Positions 40,011 through 48,510 of a DNA stretch of 64,000 nt are shown in pieces. The stretch covers positions 1,116,001 to 1,180,000 of the forward strand of contig NZ_FMAC01000001.1 of the NCBI RefSeq assembly GCF_900094555.1, read 5' to 3'. This DNA comes from Martinezella hainanensis. GTDB lineage: Bacteria > Pseudomonadota > Alphaproteobacteria > Rhizobiales > Rhizobiaceae. Within the stretch, counting starts at the first letter, position 1, and every line of letters begins with the position of its first letter. The translations under genes were made by a program, and so were the position numbers. The notes below the pieces were generated by a model. It saw nothing but the letters and a program-made list of their open reading frames with translations, was not told the origin of the DNA and searched no databases.

Positions 40011-42326
40011 CTAGGTCGTGGCATCGGACGGCAGGTTTCTGCCGACACCCAACTGCCGCCGATTAAGACTAGCCACCCTCTCGACAACCTGCTCCTGCGG
40101 CACCGGAGGCGAAAATACATAACCTTGGATGATATCCGCCAGATTCCGCTCGACGACCAGCGCCAACTGCTCCAACGTCTCGACTCCTTCGATCACGATA
40201 TGAAGACTGAGCGCGCGGGAAAGATCGACGATGCCGCATAGCAGCTTGAAACGGCGGCTGTCCGTCGTGATGTCACGAACAAAAGACCGGTCGATCTTCA
40301 CGACATCCACCGGCAGGGTATCAAGATAGCTGAGGCTCGAAAATCCCGTTCCGAAATCGTCGATCGCAATCGTGATGCCTCTGGCACGCAGATCGGCGAG
40401 GATGGAGCGAACGGTCGCCACCTCATCCATCAGGCAGCTTTCGGTAACCTCGAGGTGCAGGCGGGACGGCGCCAATCCCGACGCATCAAGCGCCGCCATG
40501 ACGATTTTGACAATCTCTCCATTGCGCAGATCCTGTGCCGAGAGATTGACGGAAACCGCGAGCGGCGCAGGCCATGAAGCGCAATCCTTGCAGGCCTGGT
40601 TGACCATGAAGCGGGTGATGCCGGCAACGATACCCATTTCCTCGGCAACCTGCACGAAGAGATCGGGCGGGATCGAACCCTTTTCCGGATGAATCCAGCG
40701 TGCAAGCGCCTCGCAGCACTCGATGCGGGAGCCATCCGGCGTGAACATCGGCTGGTAGACGGCCTGAAGCCTGCCGGTTTCCACCGCCTCGCGCAAATCA
40801 TCCTTCAGCTTCTGCCGCTCGACATAGCGTGCGTCCATCTCCTGCTCGAAGGCGCTGCAGCCGCCCTTCAGCCGCGACTTGGCATCGAAGAGCGCGAGAT
40901 CGACCTTGATCTGCCACTCCTCCGGGCGAAACTCCCGGTTGGACATGGTCATGTATCCACCGCTGACGGAGATCCGCAAACTGTTGTCTTCCACGCTGTA
41001 CGTGCCGGCCATCGCCGCATGCAGGGTGCGGATGCGGGCATCGATATCCGGGACATCGTCTTCATTCGGAAAGAACAGCACGAATTGATCGCCGACAAGA
41101 CGAGCGGTAATCGCTGCGGTGCCGGCAAGCTGCTTCAGGCGCTCGGCTATGGCGACCAGCAGGCGGTCCCCGGCAACATGCCCCTTGGTATCGTTGACGT
41201 GTTTGAAGTCATCGATATCGAGAACCAGAATGCCGATGCGGCTTTCCCGCTTGCGCGCAGCCAGCCTTTCCTTGACCAGATCCATGAAATATTCGCGATT
41301 CGGCAGCCCCGTCAAAGGATCATAGCGCACCATATGCAGGATCTTGCGCTCTGCCCGAATACGCACCGTCACATCTTCAAAAATCAGGATGACGATCCCA
41401 TCGGCACGGCGACTGGCCGAAAACTCAAGGAACTGATCCTCGTTGAATTGAATGAGCGTTCGCGACAGCGTGCCACTGACGAGCTGCGCCAGTTGCCGCT
41501 GGATGAGCCCGGGCAGCGATCCGTCGATGAAGGAATGACGGGCGCCATAGCGTAGCACAACATCGAATTCGCAGTCCTTGAGCCGCTCCGGATGGGCGAA
41601 ATTGAGGAGCTCGCATGCCTTGCGATTGACGACCAGAATTCGGTTCTCGGCGTCCAGCATGAACAGCCCGTGCGTCATATTGTTCAGCGCAGTATCGAAT
41701 CTGTCGGCAATCAGCGATATCTCGCGCGAAGCGATGATGTTCCTGTAGAGAAATTCGCGCATGCCATTCGCCATTGCGCGCGTCGTCAGTCCGAAAGGAA
41801 TGAGCATCAGGGAAGCGATTGCCTTGTAAGGCTGCTGCAACAGCAGGCAGGCAATGACGATCGGCACGCAGCAGGCCAGAATCTGAAGATCGACCGCCCG
41901 AGATGAACCATAGTTGCGGCCGACGATCGACACCATCGACCCCATCGTGACGGCGATGCAGATGAATTCAGCCAACGGATTCTGCAGGATGAGGATGGCA
42001 TAGCCGCTGCCGATGCCGAGGATGGCCGCCGTCGCCGCCGCGCCGATCACATAGCGCGTTTCCCAGCCGGCAATATCAGCGCGCGTGAAGCCATTCTTGT
42101 CCGCGGCATCAAATAGCTGGAACAAACGGAAGCGCAAGCCAAAGACAACCGCAAACGCCACGCAAAAGGCCAGATAGATGCCGGCATGCGTGCCCAGGAA
42201 AACGAGGGCATATGTCAGGATGTGAACGACCACGCCCGTGATGAGCGTTTTGCGGTTTCCGAAAAGCGAACTGACGAACGACAGATAAATATCCGTCGGC
42301 ACGGTGTCCGGGCTTGGAGGCTTCAT
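40011..42326 (-). CDS. Membrane PAS-GGDEF-EAL protein, probable c-di-GMP phosphodiesterase
   Basis: The 771-residue protein has five or six N-terminal membrane helices (about 20-190), a PAS-like region (LNNMTHGLFMLDAENRILVV), a GGDEF domain and an EAL domain. The GGDEF site reads VGDQF, lacking the GG(D/E)EF core, so cyclase activity is unlikely. The EAL site is intact: CCEALARW at about 537, VNLSAQDLR, LEVTES, and DDFGTGFSSLSYL at about 657. It probably hydrolyses c-di-GMP, with the GGDEF domain perhaps binding GTP to regulate it. The gene stands alone between AT-rich gaps. Confidence 0.9.
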   Translation of the reverse strand: MKPPSPDTVPTDIYLSFVSSLFGNRKTLITGVVVHILTYALVFLGTHAGIYLAFCVAFAVVFGLRFRLFQLFDAADKNGFTRADIAGWETRYVIGAAATAAILGIGSGYAILILQNPLAEFICIAVTMGSMVSIVGRNYGSSRAVDLQILACCVPIVIACLLLQQPYKAIASLMLIPFGLTTRAMANGMREFLYRNIIASREISLIADRFDTALNNMTHGLFMLDAENRILVVNRKACELLNFAHPERLKDCEFDVVLRYGARHSFIDGSLPGLIQRQLAQLVSGTLSRTLIQFNEDQFLEFSASRRADGIVILIFEDVTVRIRAERKILHMVRYDPLTGLPNREYFMDLVKERLAARKRESRIGILVLDIDDFKHVNDTKGHVAGDRLLVAIAERLKQLAGTAAITARLVGDQFVLFFPNEDDVPDIDARIRTLHAAMAGTYSVEDNSLRISVSGGYMTMSNREFRPEEWQIKVDLALFDAKSRLKGGCSAFEQEMDARYVERQKLKDDLREAVETGRLQAVYQPMFTPDGSRIECCEALARWIHPEKGSIPPDLFVQVAEEMGIVAGITRFMVNQACKDCASWPAPLAVSVNLSAQDLRNGEIVKIVMAALDASGLAPSRLHLEVTESCLMDEVATVRSILADLRARGITIAIDDFGTGFSSLSYLDTLPVDVVKIDRSFVRDITTDSRRFKLLCGIVDLSRALSLHIVIEGVETLEQLALVVERNLADIIQGYVFSPPVPQEQVVERVASLNRRQLGVGRNLPSDATT

Positions 42327-42556
42327 TCAGACTTCCCCTGATGCGGCGGACACCCTAGTGGAAACCCTTTAAAATTTACTTGCCCGAACAGAGCCCATTC
42401 GGACAGATTTTCCAATCAAAGCGGCAGCTTAAGTTGAAGCTGGATTATGATCAGCACTGCGCTGACGCAATGATTCCCGGCTCTCTTTGCCATGGATATA
42501 ATGTTTAAAGCACTAATAAAGAAAACAATATATCACAAAAGACTTATGAAATACGA

Positions 42557-43663
42557 TTACAGCTTGCCCGCCCGCTGCTGGATCATCATGAAGGTATCGA
42601 AAGTATACTCGGAAAGCTGCATCCAAAGATAGGCATCCTTCTTATAGGCGACCTGATCCTCATAGATGCGCTTGAAATAATCGTTGGATTTGGAGAGATC
42701 GGCATAGAGTGCGCTGGCCGCCTGGAAGCAGGCCTCCATGATCTCCTGGCTGAAAGGTCTGAGCGTCACCCCCTGCTGCACGATATCCTTCAGCGCCTGG
42801 GGATTTTTGACATCGTATTTCGCCAGCATATTGGTGTTGGCGAAGGCGCAGGCGTCGCCGAGGATCGCCTGATAGCTCTTCGGCAAGGCATTCCATTTTT
42901 CCAGATTGAAGAAGGCATGCACCACGGCACCACCTTCCCACCAGCCGGGATAATAATAGTATTTGGCGATCTTCTGCAGGCCGAGTTTCAGGTCGTCATA
43001 GGGACCGACCCATTCGGCCGCATCGACCGTACCCTTGTTCAGCGCATCATAGACACCGTTGACCGGGATATCCTGCTGCGGCGCAACGCCGATCTTCTCG
43101 ATCACCTTGCCGGCCAGGCCGGCGATACGCATCTTCAGGCCCTTGAGATCGTCGAGCGTATTGATTTCCTTGCGAAACCAGCCGCCCATCTGCGCGCCGG
43201 TGTTGCCCGCGGGCAATCCTAAGATGCCCTGCGTGGCGTAGAACTCGTTCATCAGCTTGTTGCCGTTGCCCTGGTAGAACCAGGCATTGGTCAGCCGGGC
43301 ATTGAGGCCGAACGGCAGCGCCGTGCCGATGGCATAGGTCGGGTCCTTTTGCCAGAAATAGTAGGAGCAGGTATGCGCAGCATCGACGGCGCCGGCGCTG
43401 ACTGCATCGGCGGCCTGCACACCGGGCACGATCTCACCGGCCTCATAGGTCTGGATGACGAAATTGCCGTTGGTCGCATCGGAAACATGCGCCGCAATAT
43501 CCTCCGCACCGCCATAGATCGTATCCAGGCTCTTGGGGAAGGAAGAGGTCATCTTCCAGGTGATCTTCGGATATTCCTGGGCAACGGCCGGGCTCGCAAG
43601 CGCGGAGGCGGCAGCGCCTGCGCCAACGGTCCCTGCCCGCCTTATGAAGGAGCGGCGATCCAT
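42557..43663 (-). CDS. TRAP transporter substrate-binding protein, TakP-like
   Basis: The 368-residue DctP-family solute receptor has a twin-arginine signal (MDRRSFIRRAGTVGAGAAAS, cleavage after AVAQ). Regions such as SSFPKSLDTIYGGAED, GNTGAQMGGWFRKEI, DAAEWVGPYDDLKLG and YYYYPGWWEGG closely follow TakP, which binds 2-oxoacids such as pyruvate in Rhodobacter; the conserved Arg in GGWFRKE would bind the carboxylate. GGGAGA precedes ATG 43663. No DctQ/DctM membrane genes are adjacent, so it is an orphan receptor here. Confidence 0.9.
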   Translation of the reverse strand: MDRRSFIRRAGTVGAGAAASALASPAVAQEYPKITWKMTSSFPKSLDTIYGGAEDIAAHVSDATNGNFVIQTYEAGEIVPGVQAADAVSAGAVDAAHTCSYYFWQKDPTYAIGTALPFGLNARLTNAWFYQGNGNKLMNEFYATQGILGLPAGNTGAQMGGWFRKEINTLDDLKGLKMRIAGLAGKVIEKIGVAPQQDIPVNGVYDALNKGTVDAAEWVGPYDDLKLGLQKIAKYYYYPGWWEGGAVVHAFFNLEKWNALPKSYQAILGDACAFANTNMLAKYDVKNPQALKDIVQQGVTLRPFSQEIMEACFQAASALYADLSKSNDYFKRIYEDQVAYKKDAYLWMQLSEYTFDTFMMIQQRAGKL

Positions 43664-43954
43664 CGAATTCTCCCATACGGACGGCATTGCTGGGGAACGG
43701 CACGCTCCCCGTCATGGCGCAAGCGATGGAACTAACCATGCCGCACACGGTCTTTCAAGTTTGCTCTTGCACCGCATTATGGCGATTCCTGTACATCCAC
43801 GTAAGGAGCCGAAACGAAGCCTCCTGAAAACCACTGCGCGTTGCCGCCCAGGCCGTATTCGCGTAAGTTCGTAAGACATAAATCTGCCTTCGGATCGACA
43901 CCATGATCGTCCAGAGGTCCAATGAACAAGCGTTTGCAGCCTTCGGAGCCTTGC

Positions 43955-44743
43955 ATGTCCAGACCGATCATCGCCATTCCCGCCGATATCCGCGAGTTCG
44001 ATGGCACGAGCTGGCATGCGGTGCAGCTGCAATATGTGCGCGCTGCCGTGAAGGCTGCGGGTTTGATGGCGCTGATCGTCCCCGCGCTTGAGCACGACAA
44101 CGATGCCGACGCCATTCTCGACCGTGTCGACGGGCTGCTCGTTTCCGGTTCGGCAACCAATGTGCATCCGTCTCTCTATGGAAAGGAGGCAAGGGAGAGC
44201 GATGGCCCCTTCGACCCGGCGCGCGATGCGACATCGCTTCCTCTCATCCGCCGCGCCATCGAACGCGCCATTCCCATGCTCACCATCTGCCGCGGCATTC
44301 AGGAGCTGAACGTTGCTCTCGGCGGCACGCTCGCCAGCGAAATCCAGGAGCAGCCGGGCATCTGGGATCATCGCAAGCCGCCGAATGTCGACCGCGACAC
44401 GATGTATTCGATCCGCCAAAGCGTCTTCGTCAAGGAAGGTTCCTGCATCGCCCGCGTCGTCGGTCCTGGCGAAGTCCGCGTCAACTCGCTGCATCGCCAG
44501 GCGATCGCCGAGACGGCGCCGAGACTGCAGGTGGAGGCACTCGCCGAAGACGGCACGATCGAGGCCGTTTCCGTCATCGGCGCCAAGGCCTTTGCCGTCG
44601 GCGTACAATGGCATCCGGAATATTGGGCAGAGACGGATTCGCCGTCGCTGAAGCTCTTCACCGCCTTCGGCGATGCCGTGCGCGACTATGCTTCGGACAA
44701 GGAGCGGCACACGACCGCCCCCCATCCGCAAAAGGCCGTCTGA
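43955..44743 (+). CDS. Peptidase C26 / gamma-glutamyl-GABA hydrolase-like amidotransferase
   Basis: This 262-residue class I glutamine-amidotransferase-fold enzyme has nucleophile Cys in MLTICRGIQELNVALGG at about 112, His in VGVQWHPEYW at about 220, and an acidic residue just after. Family members hydrolyse gamma-glutamyl bonds, e.g. PuuD in putrescine use; substrate unproven. ATG 43955 has GGAG at 8 nt; the longer frame from 43922 lacks one. It ends head-to-head with the 2-hydroxyacid dehydrogenase at a shared TGATCA. Confidence 0.85.
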   Translation: MSRPIIAIPADIREFDGTSWHAVQLQYVRAAVKAAGLMALIVPALEHDNDADAILDRVDGLLVSGSATNVHPSLYGKEARESDGPFDPARDATSLPLIRRAIERAIPMLTICRGIQELNVALGGTLASEIQEQPGIWDHRKPPNVDRDTMYSIRQSVFVKEGSCIARVVGPGEVRVNSLHRQAIAETAPRLQVEALAEDGTIEAVSVIGAKAFAVGVQWHPEYWAETDSPSLKLFTAFGDAVRDYASDKERHTTAPHPQKAV

Positions 44744-45712
44744 TCAGCCGCGCGGCTTGACCGGTGTTTCCGGTACTGGAGTAAGCGGCTGGCCTTTCGC
44801 GAACCATTCGATGACGTTGTCGACGACGAGATCGGCCATGGCATTGCGCGTCGGCACCGAGGCGGAAGCCACATGCGGCAGCAGCGAAACGTTGGGCAGC
44901 GAGAGATAGCCGGCCGGGACATTCGGCTCGTCATAGAAAACGTCGAGGCCGGCAGCGCCAAGCGTGCCATTGCCAAGGGCGGCGATCAGCGCGTCGTCAT
45001 CGACGGACCAGCCGCGGCCGACATTGATGAACACGCCTTGCGGCCCGAGCGCTGACAGGATCTCGGCATTGATCACCTTATGCGTCTCCGGCGTCTTCGG
45101 CACGATGGAAATCAGCGTATCCACCGACTGCGCCATTTCCTTCAAGGTCGGATAGTAGTCGTAAGGCAGGGAGTCGCGCGGCGAGCGCGTGTGATAGCCG
45201 ATCTTTACCTTGAAGGGCTCGAGCCTTCTCGCGATTTCCAGACCGATGCGGCCAAGGCCGTTGATGCCGATGCGGCGTCCCTTCATCGAAAAGGGCGAGA
45301 GCGGAAAGGCTCCTTCCTTCGCCCAGCGCCCCTCGCGCAGCCAGCTTTCGGCGTTGTAGAACTGTCGCAGCGTGTTCAGCAGCAGGGCGATCGCGGTATC
45401 AGCGACCTCGTCATTCAGGACATCAGGCGTATTGGTGACGATAATGCCCTTGGAGGCAGCGTGCTTGACGTCGATGCCGTCATAGCCGACGCCGAAATTG
45501 GCGATGACTTCAAGATTGGGAAGGGCATCGATCCAGCCGGCATTAAAGCCGCCCGCAACGGCAACGCCGCGGATGCGGGCTGCGGTTTCCGCATCGATCT
45601 TCGGGTCACCATCGCGTTCGGCCGAAACAATATCAAACTGCTTTCCAAGCCTTTCGAGGACACGCGGGTGTATCTTCCCCGGAACGAGGACGGCGATGCG
45701 ATTATCGGACAT
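44744..45712 (-). CDS. D-2-hydroxyacid dehydrogenase (glyoxylate/hydroxypyruvate reductase type)
   Basis: The 322-residue NAD(P)-dependent enzyme has GLGRIGLEIARRL as the dinucleotide motif, with catalytic Arg in NVGRGWSVDD, Glu in VFYDEPNVP and His in LLPHVASASVPTR. It most resembles the GhrB/hydroxypyruvate reductase branch. Choosing NADPH over NADH would depend on the HTRSPRD loop, which carries Arg and hints at NADPH. AGAGGAAAG precedes ATG 45712. The LacI gene lies 125 nt upstream on the same strand, and the gap carries repeat-like sequence. Confidence 0.9.
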   Translation of the reverse strand: MSDNRIAVLVPGKIHPRVLERLGKQFDIVSAERDGDPKIDAETAARIRGVAVAGGFNAGWIDALPNLEVIANFGVGYDGIDVKHAASKGIIVTNTPDVLNDEVADTAIALLLNTLRQFYNAESWLREGRWAKEGAFPLSPFSMKGRRIGINGLGRIGLEIARRLEPFKVKIGYHTRSPRDSLPYDYYPTLKEMAQSVDTLISIVPKTPETHKVINAEILSALGPQGVFINVGRGWSVDDDALIAALGNGTLGAAGLDVFYDEPNVPAGYLSLPNVSLLPHVASASVPTRNAMADLVVDNVIEWFAKGQPLTPVPETPVKPRG

Positions 45713-45837
45713 GGATCTTTCCTCTTGAGATAAGGTTCGTCGCGACGAAAACAATTCCGGAAAGATGCGTAGCGGCTTTCCGTCCGGAATCGCGTTAAAT
45801 CAATGAGAAGAGCGACTCAGTGAAATGCTGAAACGCT

Positions 45838-46857
45838 CTAGCGAGCTTTGTAGGGCGCCGTGGACTGGCGAATGCGCATTTCCGGCTTGATAAGATGAAT
45901 ACCATCCGGCTCATGGCTTCCTGCCAACCTATCCAAAAGCGCGCGCGCTGCAAGCCTCCCGACCTCGGCCTGACCATTCCAGACGGTGGTCAACGCAGGT
46001 GTTGCGATCGCCGCCTCCTCCAGATCATCATAGCCTGTGACGGAAATGTCCCGCCCGGGGACGAGACCGGCGCGTGAAATGCCGTTCATGAGGCCGATGG
46101 CGACCAGATCGTTCCAGCAGACAGCCGCCGTCGGCTTCTGCGGCAGCGACAGGAAGTGCACCGCCGCCTCGAAGCCACCCTGCTTGGAGCGGGCGCCGGG
46201 AATACGCAGATTGGGATCAACCTCGATGCCCGCCTTGCGCAGAGCATTGACATAGCCCTGATAGCGGTCGCGCCCTGTCGAGGTCTGATCCGTGCCGCCG
46301 ATCATTGCAATGGTGCGATGGCCAAGGCTGATCAGATGGTTGGTCGCAAGCGAAATGCCGTAGCTGTCGTCACCGCGATAGGTCGGCAGGTCCAGCGCAT
46401 CGATTTGGCGTGCCACCAGGATGGCAGGCATGCCGTTTTCTTCCGCCAGCTCGAAATCCTCCGGCGGCGTTCCGATCGCAGGCGACATGATGACGCCGTC
46501 GCCGCCAAGCTGCAGCAGCGTCTCGACAAACGTGCGCTGCTTTTCGACGGAATCATAGTGATTGGAGAGAATGAACGTATGGCGACTGCGGTCGAGCTCG
46601 CTTTCGATCGCCTTCAGGATTTCCCCGTAGAAGGGGTTCATGATGTCGTGAACGACGACGCCGATGATGCCCGACCGCGATGTCCTGAGGCTCGCCGCGC
46701 GGCGATTATAGATATAGCCCAGCGCGCGGGCCTGATCCTTGATCTTCTCACGCGTATTGGCCGCGACCAATGGACTATCGCGTAAGGCCAAAGATACGGT
46801 TGCCGTTGAAATGCCCAGCGTTTCCGCAATCGTAGAAAGCTTAATCTTTTGCGCCAC
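45838..46857 (-). CDS. LacI-family transcriptional regulator
   Basis: The 339-residue repressor has a DNA-binding N-terminus (LSTIAETLGISTATVSLALR and the hinge RRAASLRTSRSGIIGVVV) and a periplasmic-binding-protein-like effector domain. The start is GTG 46857, with GGGAGGGAGC directly upstream. Upstream DNA (46,858-46,979) is AT-rich, with a TTAAA-agc-TTTAA dyad at 46,934-46,946 that could be its own operator. The dehydrogenase after it is the likely target. The effector is unknown, probably a sugar or acid. Confidence 0.9.
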   Translation of the reverse strand: MAQKIKLSTIAETLGISTATVSLALRDSPLVAANTREKIKDQARALGYIYNRRAASLRTSRSGIIGVVVHDIMNPFYGEILKAIESELDRSRHTFILSNHYDSVEKQRTFVETLLQLGGDGVIMSPAIGTPPEDFELAEENGMPAILVARQIDALDLPTYRGDDSYGISLATNHLISLGHRTIAMIGGTDQTSTGRDRYQGYVNALRKAGIEVDPNLRIPGARSKQGGFEAAVHFLSLPQKPTAAVCWNDLVAIGLMNGISRAGLVPGRDISVTGYDDLEEAAIATPALTTVWNGQAEVGRLAARALLDRLAGSHEPDGIHLIKPEMRIRQSTAPYKAR

Positions 46858-46933
46858 GCGCTCCCTCCCCAGTGAAACGCAGCCGTAAACATATTCCGTT
46901 CGTTTTACGATTCCGGAATTTTAAAATCTTTAA

Positions 46934-46946
46934 TTAAAAGCTTTAA
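46934..46946. promoter_or_regulatory. Candidate LacI-type dyad upstream of the LacI gene
   Basis: TTAAA and TTTAA flank AGC, 77 nt before the GTG start in an otherwise AT-rich gap between two regulator genes. LacI-family sites are usually AT-flanked dyads with a central CG, so the central AGC makes this only a possible site. Confidence 0.25.
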
Positions 46947-46979
46947 TCGCGTCGCGCAACTCGAATTCTTAAGGATTTT

Positions 46980-47492
46980 TCAGATTTCCTCATCATCCTC
47001 GTCGTCATCGCCGGCCTGGAGATTATGCTCGATCGTCTTGAGCAGGCGCACGAGCGAGCGGATTTCCTTTTCCGAGAAGCCGCGGGTCGCAAGCTCATCG
47101 CAGCTCGCCGCCGAACTTTCGATCTCGCTGACGCTGTTTCGCCCTGCCTCGGTCAGATAAACCTTGGTCAGGCGGGCATCGTCAGCATCCGGCCGCCTTT
47201 CGACGAAGCCTTGTGCCTCCATACGGCCGATCGTGCGCGTCATTGTGGGTGCCTTGACGCCGAGCTTTTGCGCCAGCGTACCGGCCGGCAGCCCGTCAGT
47301 CGCCGCAAGCGCGAGAATGACGCCATCCTGTCCGGCATACAGGCCGCTCGCCGTCAGGCTGCGGGTCATCACCGTGCGCATGGATCGCGCCGCCTGCGTC
47401 AAGGCCGGCGACAGATCGGCAAGCGTGTAGTCACGGTGATCCTTCTTCTTACCTGACTTACTTTTCTTCCCGACCTTGTTCTTCTTGCCCAT
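46980..47492 (-). CDS. MarR-family regulator with basic and acidic tails
   Basis: The 170-residue protein has a winged-helix MarR core (residues 35-140), with GTLAQKLGVKAPTMTRTIGRM as the recognition region and ADDARLTKVYLTEAG as the wing. It is unusual in bearing a Lys-rich N-terminus (MGKKNKVGKKSKSGKKKD) and an acidic C-terminus (AGDDDEDDEEI). It is divergent from the creatininase-family gene across 86 nt, so it probably regulates it and itself. A small dyad (47522-47537) lies in that gap. Effector unknown. Confidence 0.88.
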   Translation of the reverse strand: MGKKNKVGKKSKSGKKKDHRDYTLADLSPALTQAARSMRTVMTRSLTASGLYAGQDGVILALAATDGLPAGTLAQKLGVKAPTMTRTIGRMEAQGFVERRPDADDARLTKVYLTEAGRNSVSEIESSAASCDELATRGFSEKEIRSLVRLLKTIEHNLQAGDDDEDDEEI

Positions 47493-47521
47493 TGTGATTC
47501 CGTTGACCTTTTCGCCGCGAA

Positions 47522-47537
47522 GTCATCACGCTATGAC
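47522..47537. promoter_or_regulatory. Short dyad in the MarR-creatininase divergent gap
   Basis: GTCAT (47522-47526) and ATGAC (47533-47537) are inverted with a 6-nt spacer. It lies between two divergent genes, at a plausible MarR binding position. The dyad is short, so this is a weak call. Confidence 0.25.
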
Positions 47538-47578
47538 ATTGCGCAGGTTATTGACATAAACAAGAGGCACACCCTCAG

Positions 47579-48370
47579 ATGGCGCATCCTTTGCCATGTT
47601 TCGATGACAATGATGAAACATTGACGACTGAAGAGCGATCAAAATGGATCGCCGTGCTGCCACTTGCCGCCTATGAGCAACACGGACCGCATCTACCGTT
47701 CGAAACCGACACGCTCATTGCCGAAGGAATCGTCTCACGCCTCAAAGTTGCCTTGCCGGCAAATCTACCCGTTACCTTCCTCGCCGTCGAATCCATCGGC
47801 TACTCCATCGAACATATGGATGTGGCCGGCACGAAGACGTTGGCCTTCGACGAGGCGGTCAGGCGCTGGCTCGACATCGCCGGACGGCTGAATGGGCTCG
47901 GTATCCGCAAATTCGTCATGCTGAACGCCCATGGCGGCAACTCGCCGCTGATGACCATCGTCGCCACTGAAGCGCGCGTGCGCTTCGATATGCTGGCGGT
48001 CGCGACCAGCTGGACCCGCTTCGGCGTGCCGGACGGGCTGATCGCACCGGAGGACAAGGCGATCGACATCCATGGCGGCGATATCGAGACGTCGGTCATG
48101 CTCGCCCTCCATCCCGAAAAGGTCGACATGTCGAAGGCGGAAAACTTCCCGTCGCGCCAATCGAACTTCATCAAGAGCTTCAAGCATCTGCGCGCCTACG
48201 GCCCCCATGCCTTCGGCTGGAAGATGTCCGATCTTGGTAAGCACGGCGTCGCCGGCAATGCGGGTGCGGCGACGGCTGAAAAGGGCGAAAGGCTGATTGC
48301 CCATGCCGTCAAAGGTCTCGTCGAACTGCTCGAAGATGTCGACAAATTCGATGCAACGACGCTGACGTAA
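47579..48370 (+). CDS. Creatininase-family amidohydrolase
   Basis: The 263-residue metal enzyme shows the family ligands: Glu and His in AAYEQHGPHLP, Asp in ETDTLI, His in NAHGGNSPLM and Glu in HGGDIETSVML. Creatininase-fold enzymes open cyclic amides (creatinine, MftE-type peptide release, formamidopyrimidine). None of those pathways is in the window, so the substrate is open. The start is an ATG without a strong Shine-Dalgarno. It is divergent from the MarR gene. Confidence 0.87.
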   Translation: MAHPLPCFDDNDETLTTEERSKWIAVLPLAAYEQHGPHLPFETDTLIAEGIVSRLKVALPANLPVTFLAVESIGYSIEHMDVAGTKTLAFDEAVRRWLDIAGRLNGLGIRKFVMLNAHGGNSPLMTIVATEARVRFDMLAVATSWTRFGVPDGLIAPEDKAIDIHGGDIETSVMLALHPEKVDMSKAENFPSRQSNFIKSFKHLRAYGPHAFGWKMSDLGKHGVAGNAGAATAEKGERLIAHAVKGLVELLEDVDKFDATTLT

Positions 48371-48400
48371 TCGAGCAGCCAATCCGGCCGCCCGCAACCC

Positions 48401-48419
48401 AATGTGATCTTATAACATA
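48401..48419. promoter_or_regulatory. Candidate Zur box
   Basis: AATGTGATC-T-TATAACATA (48401-48419) matches the usual 19-bp alphaproteobacterial Zur palindrome (AATGTTATA-n-TATAACATT) at 7 of 9 and 8 of 9 arm positions, by recall of the consensus. It is 91 nt before ATG 48511 of the COG0523 GTPase gene, consistent with zinc-starvation control. Confidence 0.4.
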
Positions 48420-48510
48420 TAAAAGCCTTTGAACTGACGCCTCCAACTCCTTATATGGAACCCGACCAATGTCTGCTCCCCGGGGCAACCTTCCATATTT
48501 CGAGGCTCCC

